DNA from: an uncultured Opitutales bacterium
Lineage (GTDB): Bacteria > Verrucomicrobiota > Verrucomicrobiia > Opitutales > Intestinicryptomonadaceae
Direction of reading: 5' to 3'
Assembly: GCA_900548275.1 (NCBI GenBank)
Contig: URJY01000002.1
Coordinates: forward strand, 186,001 to 250,000
DNA length: 64,000 nucleotides
Shown piece after piece: positions 25,650 through 34,066 of this stretch. Each line of letters opens with the position of its first letter. Position 1 is the first letter of the stretch. The notes under the pieces are model-generated. The model was not told the DNA's origin. It worked only from the letters and a program-made list of their open reading frames with translations, and searched no databases. A program made the translations under genes and the position numbers.

Positions 25650-27614
25650 CTATCTGCGTTTCGGCGTCTGCGTCAAATGCGCGCCGAAGAGGATGTTTAC
25701 GTTCGCCTTGTTGTTTATCGCCCAGCCGTTGCCGTCGAGCAGCGGCGCGAGATTGCGCTGCGAAAGTTTCATCGCCGCGATAATCATCGACGGCAGCGAA
25801 ATTGCGAGCAGCACGCCGATTATCCCGAGCGGCATCCACACGCCGAGCTTTACGAACGCGCCGACAATCACGCCGAACGCCGTCGTAATGCCGCCTACGG
25901 CAACGCCGAGAGCGGCGACAGTGCCGATGTCGATTTTCTTCGTTTTCTCGTCGACGATTTTTCCCTTTTCGAGACCCGCCGCGACGTTTTGGTCGGCGGC
26001 AAGCGCGCGCTTTGCAATCTGCTCGCTCGCCCATTTGAGGAAGCGTTTGTAGGGCGAGAAGAACGCCTGCGCTATGCCGATTGGGTTGTCGACAATCTTC
26101 GTCACGGTTGCGTCCCAATCGCGTCCGTTGCGGTCGTAGAAGACGCCGTTTTTGCCGACAATCAGGTTGTCCGAATCGCCCGCGGTGACGACGGCGACGA
26201 CGTTCAAATCGGACTCGCCCTTGCGCTTGCACACGCAGTAGAGCAGGTAGCCGTACGACATCGCCGCCATCGCGGAATGCTTTGCAACATCGTCAACCTT
26301 TATGCAGAGCGAGCACATTCTGCCGTCGATGTAGAGCCTGCCGAACTGGAAAATCGCGTCGGTTTTGTCCTTGTAAAATTCCTGAAAGCTGACGAAATTG
26401 CGCAGCAGCGAACACAGACTTTTGTTGAGCCGAACGAGCTTTTCGAGTTTCGCGATTTCGGCGACCTCGGCGGCGACTGCGGCGTCGGCTTCGAGCGCGG
26501 CAAGAAGCGCGGACGACTTGTCCTGCGCAAGAATTTCGCGCAGGCGCGCCTCGGGGATTTTCGCGCAGGCGGCGTTCGGATTCGCACCGAGCCACGCGGA
26601 ATACGGCGCAAATACCGCCTTTATTTCGAGCCAGTTTGCCTTCGAAATCGCGGTCGTTCCGCAGACGGGCTTTGCCGCATTTTCGGCGAAGTCGGCAAGA
26701 GCCTTGCGCCACACGGGGTTGACGTCGCCCGAAAGGTCGAGCGAATCCGCACCCGACACGAACGCAACGGGCAAATCCGCCAACGCGCCGCAACCGTCGC
26801 CGACGTTTTCGGAAAGGATTTTCGCGAAGCGTTCCGCCCCCGCATTGACTACCGAAGCCGTGGATTGGTCGAAACGCACGATGTCGCACCGCGTAAAGAA
26901 GTCGTCGATTTTGTCCTTCACGGCGGCGAACGAAGCGTACGCGCCGTCGGTGGCAGCCCCGAGCGGCGAAGCCGAGAGCGCGGCGGACTTGGAGTCGAGC
27001 CAAGCGATTTGCGCTTTCGCGCCGTCGAAGAAATTCTTCACGTCGTCGGCGTTTATTCCGTCCCTGCCCGAACGATCCTTCTTGGGTGCGGAGACAGAAA
27101 GAATGTCGGCAAAAAGGGCTTCAAGCGACGCGTCGCCGCCGCACGAAAGCTCCGTAATAACGCCGTCGGCGTTGAACGCGCTGTTGGCGAAAATCTTCGT
27201 GGTATCGGCGAAATCGGCAACGCAGACCTCGTCGGATTCCGACTTTCCGAGGTTCGAAAGCACCGTCCGCGCACTGGCGACGAGCGTTTTGCCCTCATCG
27301 GACGAGTCGTCGATGTTCGAAATTTTCAGTCCGTCCGCGCCGTCCAAGAGCGTCGAGCGGTCTTTGAGCATAGAGCACGTCCACTGGGTTGCCGCAACGA
27401 CATCGCCGTACCTTATTCTGCCGTCGGTATCGGCATCGAGAATTTGGAGAAGCTTGGAATCGAAGAAAAGCCCCGACGTCGGACACGCGAGGGTCGACCA
27501 CAATTTGCGGTCGAGCATTCCGATGTTTTCGATGTCCTCGACACTGTTTATGGAAGCCTGATACGCGCTTCCCGCCTTGAAAAATTTCCAACGATAGCCT
27601 GTTTCCTTTTTCAT
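25650..27614 (-). CDS. Large EF-hand-containing protein with a C-terminal membrane hairpin, unknown function
   Basis: This 654-residue protein has no signal peptide. Near residue 60 it carries an EF-hand-like loop D-A-D-T-D-G-R-I-R-Y-G-D, and near 185 a second, D-R-S-G-R-D-G-I-N-A-D-D. A long Ala-rich helical middle follows. Near residue 575-620 there are two strongly hydrophobic segments (V-A-A-L-G-V-A-V-G-G-I-T-T-A and M-P-L-G-I-I-G-V-L-L-A), then a short basic tail. I do not recognise a named family. The layout suggests a cytosolic calcium-binding or helical domain anchored at the inner membrane. It is transcribed alone, between terminators. Confidence 0.65.
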   Translation of the reverse strand: MKKETGYRWKFFKAGSAYQASINSVEDIENIGMLDRKLWSTLACPTSGLFFDSKLLQILDADTDGRIRYGDVVAATQWTCSMLKDRSTLLDGADGLKISNIDDSSDEGKTLVASARTVLSNLGKSESDEVCVADFADTTKIFANSAFNADGVITELSCGGDASLEALFADILSVSAPKKDRSGRDGINADDVKNFFDGAKAQIAWLDSKSAALSASPLGAATDGAYASFAAVKDKIDDFFTRCDIVRFDQSTASVVNAGAERFAKILSENVGDGCGALADLPVAFVSGADSLDLSGDVNPVWRKALADFAENAAKPVCGTTAISKANWLEIKAVFAPYSAWLGANPNAACAKIPEARLREILAQDKSSALLAALEADAAVAAEVAEIAKLEKLVRLNKSLCSLLRNFVSFQEFYKDKTDAIFQFGRLYIDGRMCSLCIKVDDVAKHSAMAAMSYGYLLYCVCKRKGESDLNVVAVVTAGDSDNLIVGKNGVFYDRNGRDWDATVTKIVDNPIGIAQAFFSPYKRFLKWASEQIAKRALAADQNVAAGLEKGKIVDEKTKKIDIGTVAALGVAVGGITTAFGVIVGAFVKLGVWMPLGIIGVLLAISLPSMIIAAMKLSQRNLAPLLDGNGWAINNKANVNILFGAHLTQTPKRR

Positions 27615-27681
27615 AATATCGCCCGCGAAAATAATATTTGCCGCGCCTGTCTGTCAACTTTTTACGGGACAGCAACGCCAC

Positions 27682-27710
27682 AAAAAAACTCCGCCGCTTC
27701 CGACGGAGTT
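27682..27710 (-). terminator. Terminator of the first lipoprotein isomerase gene
   Basis: The stem AACTCCG/CGGAGTT, with further weak pairing inside, is followed on the minus strand by TTTTTTT, 20 bp past the stop at 27729. Confidence 0.75.
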
Positions 27711-27728
27711 CCTCGCATTGCAATAAAA

Positions 27729-28562
27729 TTAGTGCTCGCGCAGATATTTCAAATTCTTTTCGATAATCGGGAAAGAATCCTTGTATGTGCCGTCTTCGAT
27801 TACGAAGTAGCCGTCGAAGCCCTGCGAATCCACCTCCGTGAGTATCGCCTTCATATCGAGGACGCCCTCGCCGTAGACCGTGCAGCCGCTCTTGAGGTCG
27901 TTGAATGTCTGCTGGTCTTTGAGGTGTATTTCGATGAGCTTGCCGCGCACGCTCTTGAAACCGCCCACAACGTCGAGCCCCGAACGCGACCACGCGCCGT
28001 TGTCGGCGCAAATGCCGACGTTCTTGTAATCCTTGAGAATCGTCATAAGGAACGCGGGGTCGAAGTGGCGGTAGGCGGGATTCTTGGGTTTGCGCTCGTG
28101 CGAGTGCAATGCCATGCGCAAGCCGTACTCGCCGCAGACTTTATTCCAAATCGGAATAGTGTCCTCTTTGGCTTCGGTAACGACCGTCTTCGCGCCCATT
28201 TCGGCGGCAAACGCGCAGACCTTGCGGATGTCGGCTTCGGTCTTGCCGCCCACACATCCGTACGAAATCATCTTTACGCCGTTGTCGGCGAGAACCTTTT
28301 TCGCGAACGCCTTTTGCTCCGCCGTCATATTGTGGCTGAACTTTGCGTTCGGCATTTTGTCGGAAAGCAGCTGGGACGGATAGCATTCCACGTACTTTAC
28401 GCCCATCTTCGCCAGACGCTCAATGGAGTAGTCGAACTTGTGGAAGTGTGTAGACCACATCTGAACCGCAATCTTGCGCGGCTGTTTTGTTTCGGTCGAT
28501 GCGCACGAACAAAGCGCGAAAACCGCCGAAACCGCCATCAATACAGAAAACATTTTTTTCAT
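27729..28562 (-). CDS. Lipoprotein of the sugar phosphate isomerase/epimerase (AP-endonuclease-2 TIM barrel) family, paralogue 1
   Basis: A 277-residue protein with a lipoprotein signal (V-F-A-L-C-S-C-A-S). Its TIM barrel resembles xylose isomerase-like sugar isomerases/epimerases: N-terminal I-A-V-Q-M-W-S, mid E-C-Y-P-S-Q-L-L-S-D-K, metal-site-type residues in L-H-S-H-E, D-N-G-A-W and E-I-H-L-K-D, and C-terminal V-I-E-D. It shares 35-45 percent-looking identity by eye with the next two genes, and all three have the same length and lipobox. Their export is odd for sugar isomerases, suggesting extracytoplasmic 3-keto-sugar or similar chemistry. It is transcribed separately, each gene having its own terminator. 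Confidence 0.75.
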   Translation of the reverse strand: MKKMFSVLMAVSAVFALCSCASTETKQPRKIAVQMWSTHFHKFDYSIERLAKMGVKYVECYPSQLLSDKMPNAKFSHNMTAEQKAFAKKVLADNGVKMISYGCVGGKTEADIRKVCAFAAEMGAKTVVTEAKEDTIPIWNKVCGEYGLRMALHSHERKPKNPAYRHFDPAFLMTILKDYKNVGICADNGAWSRSGLDVVGGFKSVRGKLIEIHLKDQQTFNDLKSGCTVYGEGVLDMKAILTEVDSQGFDGYFVIEDGTYKDSFPIIEKNLKYLREH

Positions 28563-28662
28563 AACGAAAACGAGGCTAATCATTGCCGCGCGGAAAATCA
28601 AGAACAAGGCAATGCAAACGGCGAAAGAGTCAAAATAGTAAAAAAACGCGGCAGACAAACAC

Positions 28663-28688
28663 AAAAAAGGCGCGACATTCGCCGCGCC
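28663..28688 (-). terminator. Terminator of the second lipoprotein isomerase gene
   Basis: Stem GGCGCG/CGCGCC with an 8-nt loop is followed on the minus strand by TTTTTT, 22 bp past the stop. Confidence 0.75.
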
Positions 28689-28709
28689 GTCAAAGCCGAG
28701 ATCCGAATT

Positions 28710-29540
28710 TTAGTGCGAGCGGAGGTATTCCACACACTCCCTCACTTCGGCGATGTTGTTGTCGAAGTTGTCTTCGTACTCAATCATAAAGTATCCGTCG
28801 AACTTCTGGCGGTCGAGCTCCTTGAGTAGCACGGGCAAATCGAGCACGCCCTTGCCGTAGGGAACGGTCTTCGCCTTGAGGTCGTCGAACTTGCTCATAT
28901 CCTTGAAGTGGAGCATTGCGATTTTGCCCTCGAGAATCTTGTAGGCAGCCTCGCCCTTGATACCCGAACGCGCATAGTGCCCGTTGTCGGGGCAGGCGTA
29001 GACGTTTTTGAAGTCGCCGATTGCCGCGCGCGTGATGTTGGGGTTGAAGTACGAATTGCGCTTTACGATGTCGCTTGCATGGTTGTGGAGAGCCATTTTA
29101 AGACCGTACTGTTGGCAGTATTTTTCCCACAATGCGATTGTATCGCCGACCGATTCGGTGAGGATAAGCGGAATGTCGAACTCCTTTGCGAACTCGCAAA
29201 TCGCCTTGATTTTCGCCTCTTCCGTGGGCGTGCGCACGCCGAAGCTCGCAATTTTTATGCCGTTGTCGGCGAGAAGCTTTTTCAGATACGCCTTCTGCTC
29301 GGCGTTCATTTCGGGGCCCGTTTTCACTTTCGGGAACTTTGCGCTAAGTGCCGTGCTCGAAAGACCGATTGTGTCCACGCCCATATCTTTGAGCAGCGGA
29401 ATTACGTCGTCGAGGTTGCGTTTGTAGAACGTGAACATAGCCACGCCCACTTTGCGCTGTGATTTCGTTTCGCACTGTTTCGAGGGGCAGCAGCCGAACA
29501 TAAACAGGGCGGTTAAAAGCAGTATCAAAGTTTTCTTCAT
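28710..29540 (-). CDS. Lipoprotein of the sugar phosphate isomerase/epimerase family, paralogue 2
   Basis: A 276-residue protein with lipobox M-F-G-C-C. It has the same TIM barrel as its neighbours: V-G-V-A-M-F-T-F-Y, a region G-L-S-S-T-A-L-S-A-K, L-H-N-H-A-S near the metal site, C-P-D-N-G-H, M-L-H-F-K-D and M-I-E-Y-E at the end. The phrase M-N-A-E-Q-K-A-Y-L-K-K-L-L-A-D-N-G is nearly identical in all three paralogues. The start at 29540 is set by the lipoprotein signal; an upstream in-frame ATG at 29570 would spoil it. The second Cys of C-C may be the lipidated one. Confidence 0.75.
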   Translation of the reverse strand: MKKTLILLLTALFMFGCCPSKQCETKSQRKVGVAMFTFYKRNLDDVIPLLKDMGVDTIGLSSTALSAKFPKVKTGPEMNAEQKAYLKKLLADNGIKIASFGVRTPTEEAKIKAICEFAKEFDIPLILTESVGDTIALWEKYCQQYGLKMALHNHASDIVKRNSYFNPNITRAAIGDFKNVYACPDNGHYARSGIKGEAAYKILEGKIAMLHFKDMSKFDDLKAKTVPYGKGVLDLPVLLKELDRQKFDGYFMIEYEDNFDNNIAEVRECVEYLRSH

Positions 29541-29602
29541 ACGATTGAGATAATGGGTTGCGACAGACACTACTCAAGCATTTTTTTTGCCGACGACGAC
29601 GC

Positions 29603-29636
29603 AAAAAAAACGGCGGAACAATTTGCGTTCCGCCGT
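29603..29636 (-). terminator. Terminator of the third lipoprotein isomerase gene
   Basis: A perfect 10-bp stem ACGGCGGAAC/GTTCCGCCGT with a 7-nt loop is followed on the minus strand by a run of eight T. Confidence 0.88.
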
Positions 29637-29661
29637 CCGATTCGAGATTTTTTCCGAAAGA

Positions 29662-30486
29662 TTAGTTCTTTCTGAGGTAGTCCAAGCAAGCCTTGACTTC
29701 GGCAAGATTGTCTTCGAATTTCGTTTCGTATTCGATGATTAAAAAGCCGTCGTAGCCCTGACGGTCGAGCTCGGCGAGCATAGCTTTTGTGTCGAGCACG
29801 CCCTTGCCGTAAACCGTGGGCTTGTTCTTGGGCGAAATTTCGGTCAAGTCCTTGAAGTGCACCGACGAAATCTTGCCTTCGTAGGTCTTGAGAGCCTTGA
29901 TGGGGTCGACGCCCGCGCGCGCGATGTGCCCCACGTCGGGGTTCATTTTCACGAACTTATAGTCCTTGACGAGCGGGAAGATGTATTCGGGCTTCCAGTA
30001 ATTGTTGGGGCCGTTGTGGTTGTGAACGCCCATCGTAACGCCGTACTTTGCGCCGACCTTTTCCCAGACGGGGAAGAGCCCCACGGGGCATTCGGTCAAA
30101 ACGCGCGTGCAACCGAATTCCTTTACGAACTTGCAGAGGTCTTCGATTTCCTTTTCGTTGTTCGCGTACGCCACGCCGAAGCTTACAAGCTTCAAATTTG
30201 CGTCTTTCAAAAGTTTTTTGAGGTACGCCTTTTGTTCGGCGGTCATATACTGGTTGGTAAGTACGTTCGGGTACTTGTCGCTCAGCCTCTGCTTGGGATA
30301 GCATTCGATGCCGTCAAGCCCGAGATCCTTGACCTTGTTGATGGTCTCTTCGAGCGTGAACTTGTTGAATGTATACGCCTGAACCGCGACATTGCGGTGC
30401 TTGGGCTGTTGTTGCGCGGTTTTGTCCGCCGAAGTGCATCCGACAAGAACGACCGCCATTGCGAGAATCGAAATAAGTTTCTTCAT
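29662..30486 (-). CDS. Lipoprotein of the sugar phosphate isomerase/epimerase family, paralogue 3
   Basis: A 274-residue protein with lipobox V-L-V-G-C-T-S. The TIM barrel shows V-A-V-Q-A-Y-T-F, G-I-E-C-Y-P-K-Q-R-L-S-D-K, V-H-N-H-N-G, N-P-D-V-G-H, V-H-F-K-D-L and I-I-E-Y-E-T. It is closest to the first paralogue in the E-C-Y-P block and to the second in the C-terminus, as expected for tandem duplication with divergence. It is divergent from a Tat-exported fourth member (start 30633), with a 146-bp promoter region between them. The substrate is unknown. The start at 30486 follows the lipoprotein signal rather than the longer in-frame ATG at 30525. Confidence 0.75.
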   Translation of the reverse strand: MKKLISILAMAVVLVGCTSADKTAQQQPKHRNVAVQAYTFNKFTLEETINKVKDLGLDGIECYPKQRLSDKYPNVLTNQYMTAEQKAYLKKLLKDANLKLVSFGVAYANNEKEIEDLCKFVKEFGCTRVLTECPVGLFPVWEKVGAKYGVTMGVHNHNGPNNYWKPEYIFPLVKDYKFVKMNPDVGHIARAGVDPIKALKTYEGKISSVHFKDLTEISPKNKPTVYGKGVLDTKAMLAELDRQGYDGFLIIEYETKFEDNLAEVKACLDYLRKN

Positions 30487-30632
30487 AAGTAAATCCGAAA
30501 ATGTGCGCTTTGAAGAATCTTTCAAGGCTAAAATTGTTTGAGAAAATGCTTCACATACTACGCAAAGCCGCCATTATTTCTCCTAAATACGCATATTTTG
30601 CAAACAACGTACAACAATAAAAACAAGGCAAT

Positions 30633-31589
30633 ATGATGGACAGAAGACAATTCGCAAAAACCACAATTACCGCGGCTCTCGGCGCGGCTTTCGCGGGAAG
30701 CGCAACGGCGGCGGTAGACGTAAAGTCGGTAGCGGCTTCGACGGCTCCCTACAAGAGCAAGTTCTCCCCCAACCTCGGGCAGTGCAGGGAATCGACAAAG
30801 GGACTTTCCGAAGTCGATAAAATCAAGTTCTTCTACGACTGCGGCTTCCGCGGGCTCGAAGACAACGGTATGCCTGGGCGCAAGGTCGAAATTCAGGAGG
30901 CGATGGCAAAGCAGATGGAAAAGCTCGGAATGGAAATGGGCGTTTTCGTCGCGCACGCCGAATGGAACAACGCCTCGATGACGGGCAACAGGCTCGACCT
31001 CAAAAAACGCAACGTCGACAAAAAAGCCTGCCGCGAATACTGGAGAACCAGAATGGAAAAGGCGGTCGAAGTAGCCAAGCGCGTAAACGCAAAGTGGTGT
31101 ACGGTCGTCCCCGGTCTCGAAGACCCGATGGTGGAACCCGAATACCAGTTCGCAAACGTGACCGAACACCTCAAGTGGTGTGCCGAAATCGTCGAAAAGG
31201 CGGGGCTTACAATCGTGCTCGAACCGCTCAACATCAAGAACCACCCCAGCCTCTGGCTCAAGCGCATCCCGCAGGCGTACGCGCTCTGCAAGGCAGTCGG
31301 CAGCCCGAACGTCAAGATTCTCGACGACCTCTACCACCAGCAGGTAACCGAAGGCAACCTCATCCAGAACCTCGACACCGCGTGGGACGAAATCGCGTAC
31401 ATCCAAGTCGGCGACGTTCCGGGGCGCAAAGAACCCACCACCGGCGAAATCAACTACAAGAAGGTATTTCAGCACCTGTGGGACAAGGGCTACCGCGGAA
31501 TCATCGGCATGGAACACGGTCAGAGCGACAAAACGCTCGAGGGCGACAAGAAGCTTCTCGCCGCCTACCGCAGCGTCGACGTCGACTAA
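30633..31589 (+). CDS. Tat-exported TIM-barrel sugar isomerase (hydroxypyruvate isomerase-like)
   Basis: This 318-residue protein starts M-M-D-R-R-Q-F-A-K, a twin-arginine signal with an A-T-A-A cleavage-like end near residue 28. The mature part is an AP-endonuclease-2-like barrel of the hydroxypyruvate isomerase type, with metal-binding E-residues in V-V-P-G-L-E, I-V-L-E-P-L-N, H-Q-Q-V-T-E-G and G-M-E-H-G. Tat export implies folding with cofactor or metal in the cytoplasm before export, unlike the three Sec lipoprotein paralogues on the other strand. A second start codon directly follows the first (ATGATG). Reaction uncertain: Hyi-like aldose-ketose isomerisation is inferred. Confidence 0.8.
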   Translation: MMDRRQFAKTTITAALGAAFAGSATAAVDVKSVAASTAPYKSKFSPNLGQCRESTKGLSEVDKIKFFYDCGFRGLEDNGMPGRKVEIQEAMAKQMEKLGMEMGVFVAHAEWNNASMTGNRLDLKKRNVDKKACREYWRTRMEKAVEVAKRVNAKWCTVVPGLEDPMVEPEYQFANVTEHLKWCAEIVEKAGLTIVLEPLNIKNHPSLWLKRIPQAYALCKAVGSPNVKILDDLYHQQVTEGNLIQNLDTAWDEIAYIQVGDVPGRKEPTTGEINYKKVFQHLWDKGYRGIIGMEHGQSDKTLEGDKKLLAAYRSVDVD

Positions 31590-31616
31590 TCCGCTTCAGC
31601 AAATTGCAATTCCCGA

Positions 31617-31647
31617 AAATCGGCGTTTTAACGCGCCGATTTTTTTG
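31617..31647 (+). terminator. Terminator of the Tat-exported isomerase gene
   Basis: The stem AAATCGGCG/CGCCGATTT with an 8-nt loop runs directly into TTTTTG, 28 bp past the stop. Confidence 0.85.
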
Positions 31648-31693
31648 TGTCCGCACGCTTTCAACGCCCGCGTTTTTTCCGATAAAATTTACT

Positions 31694-31993
31694 ATGCACA
31701 TAAAACTGAAAAAAGAAAAACCCCTCCTGAAAGTGTATTACTGGAACATCTGCCCGCACTGCACCGAGACGATGGAATTTCTGAGGGAAAATTCCGTGCC
31801 ATTCGAGCCGCTCGACATCGAACGGCAGCCGCAGGACGTGGTTGCAAAGGTCGTGGAAGTCAACGGCGGCGAAGACTGGGTTGTGCCGACGCTCGAATAC
31901 TGCGGAAATTGGCGGGCGGGCGAACGCTTCGACGCGGAAAGCCTGCGCGAACTCCTTCAAAAATGGGGTCTGCTGCCGACGGACGGACAATAA
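31694..31993 (+). CDS. Small glutaredoxin-like protein (CPHC motif)
   Basis: A 99-residue thioredoxin-fold protein. The active-site motif is C-P-H-C at about residues 20-23 (Y-W-N-I-C-P-H-C-T-E-T), followed by the glutaredoxin-type helix and P-F-E-P-L-D-I-E. The cis-Pro segment is V-V-P-T-L-E-Y. It is probably a cytosolic dithiol reductant or a thiol carrier. The ATG at 31694 is the only start consistent with the fold. It lies 42 bp before hpt, so the two may be co-transcribed. Confidence 0.75.
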   Translation: MHIKLKKEKPLLKVYYWNICPHCTETMEFLRENSVPFEPLDIERQPQDVVAKVVEVNGGEDWVVPTLEYCGNWRAGERFDAESLRELLQKWGLLPTDGQ

Positions 31994-32035
31994 ATTGCAT
32001 TGACGAAACCCCGCGCGGAGACATTCAATTACACA

Positions 32036-32569
32036 ATGTCTCCGAAGAATCCGTCAGTACTCATCAACCACGCCGACATACAAAAGAGGGTCGGCGAGCT
32101 CGCCGCCGAAATCTCGGCTTGGCTCGAAGCGGACGCCGACGCCGACGCGCCGCTTGTCCTGTGGCTCGCCGAGGGCGCGCTCTACTTCGCCGCAGACCTG
32201 ACCCGCAACATCAAGTGCGACCCGCTCGAAATACGCTCGCTGAAGGTCTCGTCGTACGGGCTTGCAAACGCATCTTCGGGCAAGCCCGTAATAATCGGCG
32301 CGCTGCCCGACGTACGCGGAAGGAAGGTGCTTCTTGTAGACGACATTCTCGACACGGGACGCACGCTCGAAACGGTTCACCGCAAGCTTTCCGAAAACGG
32401 CGCGGGAGAGATAAGAACCTGCTTTCTGCTCGACAAAAAAACGGGCGCGGAAAAATGTCTGAAGCCCGACTACGTTGGCTTCGAGGTCGAAAACGTGTTC
32501 GTGTTCGGCTACGGGCTCGACTACTCCGAGCGGGGCAGGAATTTTCCCGACATAATGCGCGCCGAATGA
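32036..32569 (+). CDS. hpt: Hypoxanthine phosphoribosyltransferase
   Basis: A 177-residue type-I phosphoribosyltransferase. The PRPP loop V-L-L-V-D-D-I-L-D-T-G-R-T-L is near residue 101. The HPRT-type L-K-V-S-S-Y-G precedes it, and the C-terminal F-V-F-G-Y-G-L-D-Y-S-E-R-G-R-N is diagnostic for hypoxanthine/guanine PRTs. It salvages hypoxanthine or guanine to IMP/GMP. The ATG at 32036 gives the normal length; a TTG at 32000 would add 12 residues. Confidence 0.88.
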   Translation: MSPKNPSVLINHADIQKRVGELAAEISAWLEADADADAPLVLWLAEGALYFAADLTRNIKCDPLEIRSLKVSSYGLANASSGKPVIIGALPDVRGRKVLLVDDILDTGRTLETVHRKLSENGAGEIRTCFLLDKKTGAEKCLKPDYVGFEVENVFVFGYGLDYSERGRNFPDIMRAE

Positions 32570-32573
32570 CGCC

Positions 32574-32816
32574 CTACAGCGACATCGTCCAAGCCGTCGC
32601 CGCAAGCGACAAAACCGAAATGAAAATCCACTTGCACTCCTTGCGGATGCGCCATTTTTTGAACGATTGCGCATCGAATTTTCGGGAGACGTGGCGGTTC
32701 TGGAAACGCTCGAGCGACGAATCTTCGTCAAGACAAAAAAGAACCGCCTGCCTGACCGCGAAAAGCGACAGCAGCGCGAGCGCGAGTACGGAAATGAACA
32801 ACCCGTTCTGATACAT
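32574..32816 (-). CDS. Small two-helix membrane protein (tentative)
   Basis: A possible 80-residue protein with two hydrophobic segments (L-F-I-S-V-L-A-L-A-L-L-S-L-F-A near the N-terminus and W-I-F-I-S-V-L-S-L-A-A-T-A near the C-terminus), separated by a basic linker. It fills the 380-bp gap between hpt and the LacI gene. No Shine-Dalgarno precedes its ATG at 32816, and no family is recognised. The two-helix pattern supports a real gene only weakly; the region could simply be non-coding. Confidence 0.35.
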   Translation of the reverse strand: MYQNGLFISVLALALLSLFAVRQAVLFCLDEDSSLERFQNRHVSRKFDAQSFKKWRIRKECKWIFISVLSLAATAWTMSL

Positions 32817-32949
32817 AGATATTAAGCCGAGAGAAAAGAATATTTTTCCGCGCGTGTCAATTTGAATATTGCGCGCGCATTCGAGGCGGTTTTGCGGCGG
32901 ATTCCGCAACACGCGGAGTGTAAAAAAGTAAAGCCGAAAACGCCCGAAA

Positions 32950-33999
32950 CTATCCCAACATATTTTTGTTCCAACGCGGGCGGACTATCGTAGCCGTGAG
33001 AACGCCGCGTTCGGACGGCGACGACTGCGCGTTGAGAATTTCGAAAAGCTTTCTGACCGCGAAGCGCCCCACGAGCTCGTAGTTTTTGTCGATTGCGTTC
33101 CACCCGTTGTCGGCGGATTTAAGCTCCATATTTATCTGCACGGCAAAGCGCGAAATGAGTTCGGCAATATGCGGTTCCGCCATCCATTCGCTCGTGGAAT
33201 TCGACGTGCACATAACCGCGTCGGGACGGTATTTTTCGAGCCAGTCGGCGAGCAGTTTCGGGTTGCGCTTCGCCTGCTTTACCTTGAAGAACGGCGGCAC
33301 TCTGTCGGGCTCGTCGAGCGCGAGTTGCGCGCGGAGAAACCCGCCGAGCGTGCGCCCCTCCACGATTTCGTCGATATGCTCGTCGATAATCATACTCGGG
33401 CGTTTGTAGCCCAACTTTATGATTTTGTCGGTTACGTGCCGCGCAGTCAGAAATTTATCGGACGAAACGAAGTCCATCGGCGGCGAAAACGGCATCGTGC
33501 CCGCCGCAACGAACTTGAAGTTTTTCCAGATTTCGTCGAACGCGGACGGCAGCTTTTTGTCGCCGATATGCCCCACAATCACCCCGCCGCGAATCCCGCG
33601 CGACTCCAGAATTTTCCGAAGCCTTGCGGGCGAGACCGATTTTTCGTAGAGCCAGACCCTGTACACGCCGTAGCCGAGCTCGCGCGAGCCGTCCTCCACG
33701 CCCTTTATGTACTGGGCAAAGATGGGGTACTTTTCGGGCGCGTCGCGCTTTTCGTTTGCGTTTATCAGAACGATTGTCTCGAGGAAACGCCCGCCCGAAT
33801 ACGTTTTCTTTATGCTCGACATCGCGGCGGAAAGCAGCGGATTTTTCTCGTATCCGAGCCGCCGCGCGTAGTCGAGAATCTTCGCGCGCAGTTGCGGCGA
33901 CACCTTTTTCGAAGTGCCGAACGCCAGCGACACCGTGGACTTGGAGACCCCCAATTCCGCGGCAATTCTCGTCTGCGATACCGCCGTTTTGCGCGCCAT
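32950..33999 (-). CDS. LacI-family transcriptional regulator of the uronate operon
   Basis: A 349-residue regulator. The N-terminal LacI helix-turn-helix (R-I-A-A-E-L-G-V-S-K-S-T-V-S-L-A-F) is at about residues 11-27, with a hinge region following (V-S-P-Q-L-R-A-K-I). The periplasmic-binding-protein-like sensor (S-S-I-K-K-T-Y-S-G-G onward) fills the rest. It is the last gene in a run of five on the minus strand after the uronate transporter, uxaC, SDR and glycosidase genes, so it probably represses this operon and responds to a uronate or disaccharide. The start at 33999 begins the HTH correctly. It is spaced 67 bp from the glycosidase gene by a GC-rich hairpin. Confidence 0.85.
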   Translation of the reverse strand: MARKTAVSQTRIAAELGVSKSTVSLAFGTSKKVSPQLRAKILDYARRLGYEKNPLLSAAMSSIKKTYSGGRFLETIVLINANEKRDAPEKYPIFAQYIKGVEDGSRELGYGVYRVWLYEKSVSPARLRKILESRGIRGGVIVGHIGDKKLPSAFDEIWKNFKFVAAGTMPFSPPMDFVSSDKFLTARHVTDKIIKLGYKRPSMIIDEHIDEIVEGRTLGGFLRAQLALDEPDRVPPFFKVKQAKRNPKLLADWLEKYRPDAVMCTSNSTSEWMAEPHIAELISRFAVQINMELKSADNGWNAIDKNYELVGRFAVRKLFEILNAQSSPSERGVLTATIVRPRWNKNMLG

Positions 34000-34066
34000 A
34001 AGGATTTTCGGGAATGAGTATGAACCGCCGCCGCAAGTCAACATTCGGGCGGCGGAAGCGTCGCAA

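Noticed and set aside
23923..26232. A longer reading of the GH20 gene that starts in the EF-hand gene
   Set aside because: The signal peptide starts at 25569, and the extension crosses a terminator and another gene.
34022..34053. GC-rich hairpin between the glycosidase and LacI genes as a terminator
   Set aside because: There is no T run after it on the minus strand. It may only lessen read-through, so it was not listed.
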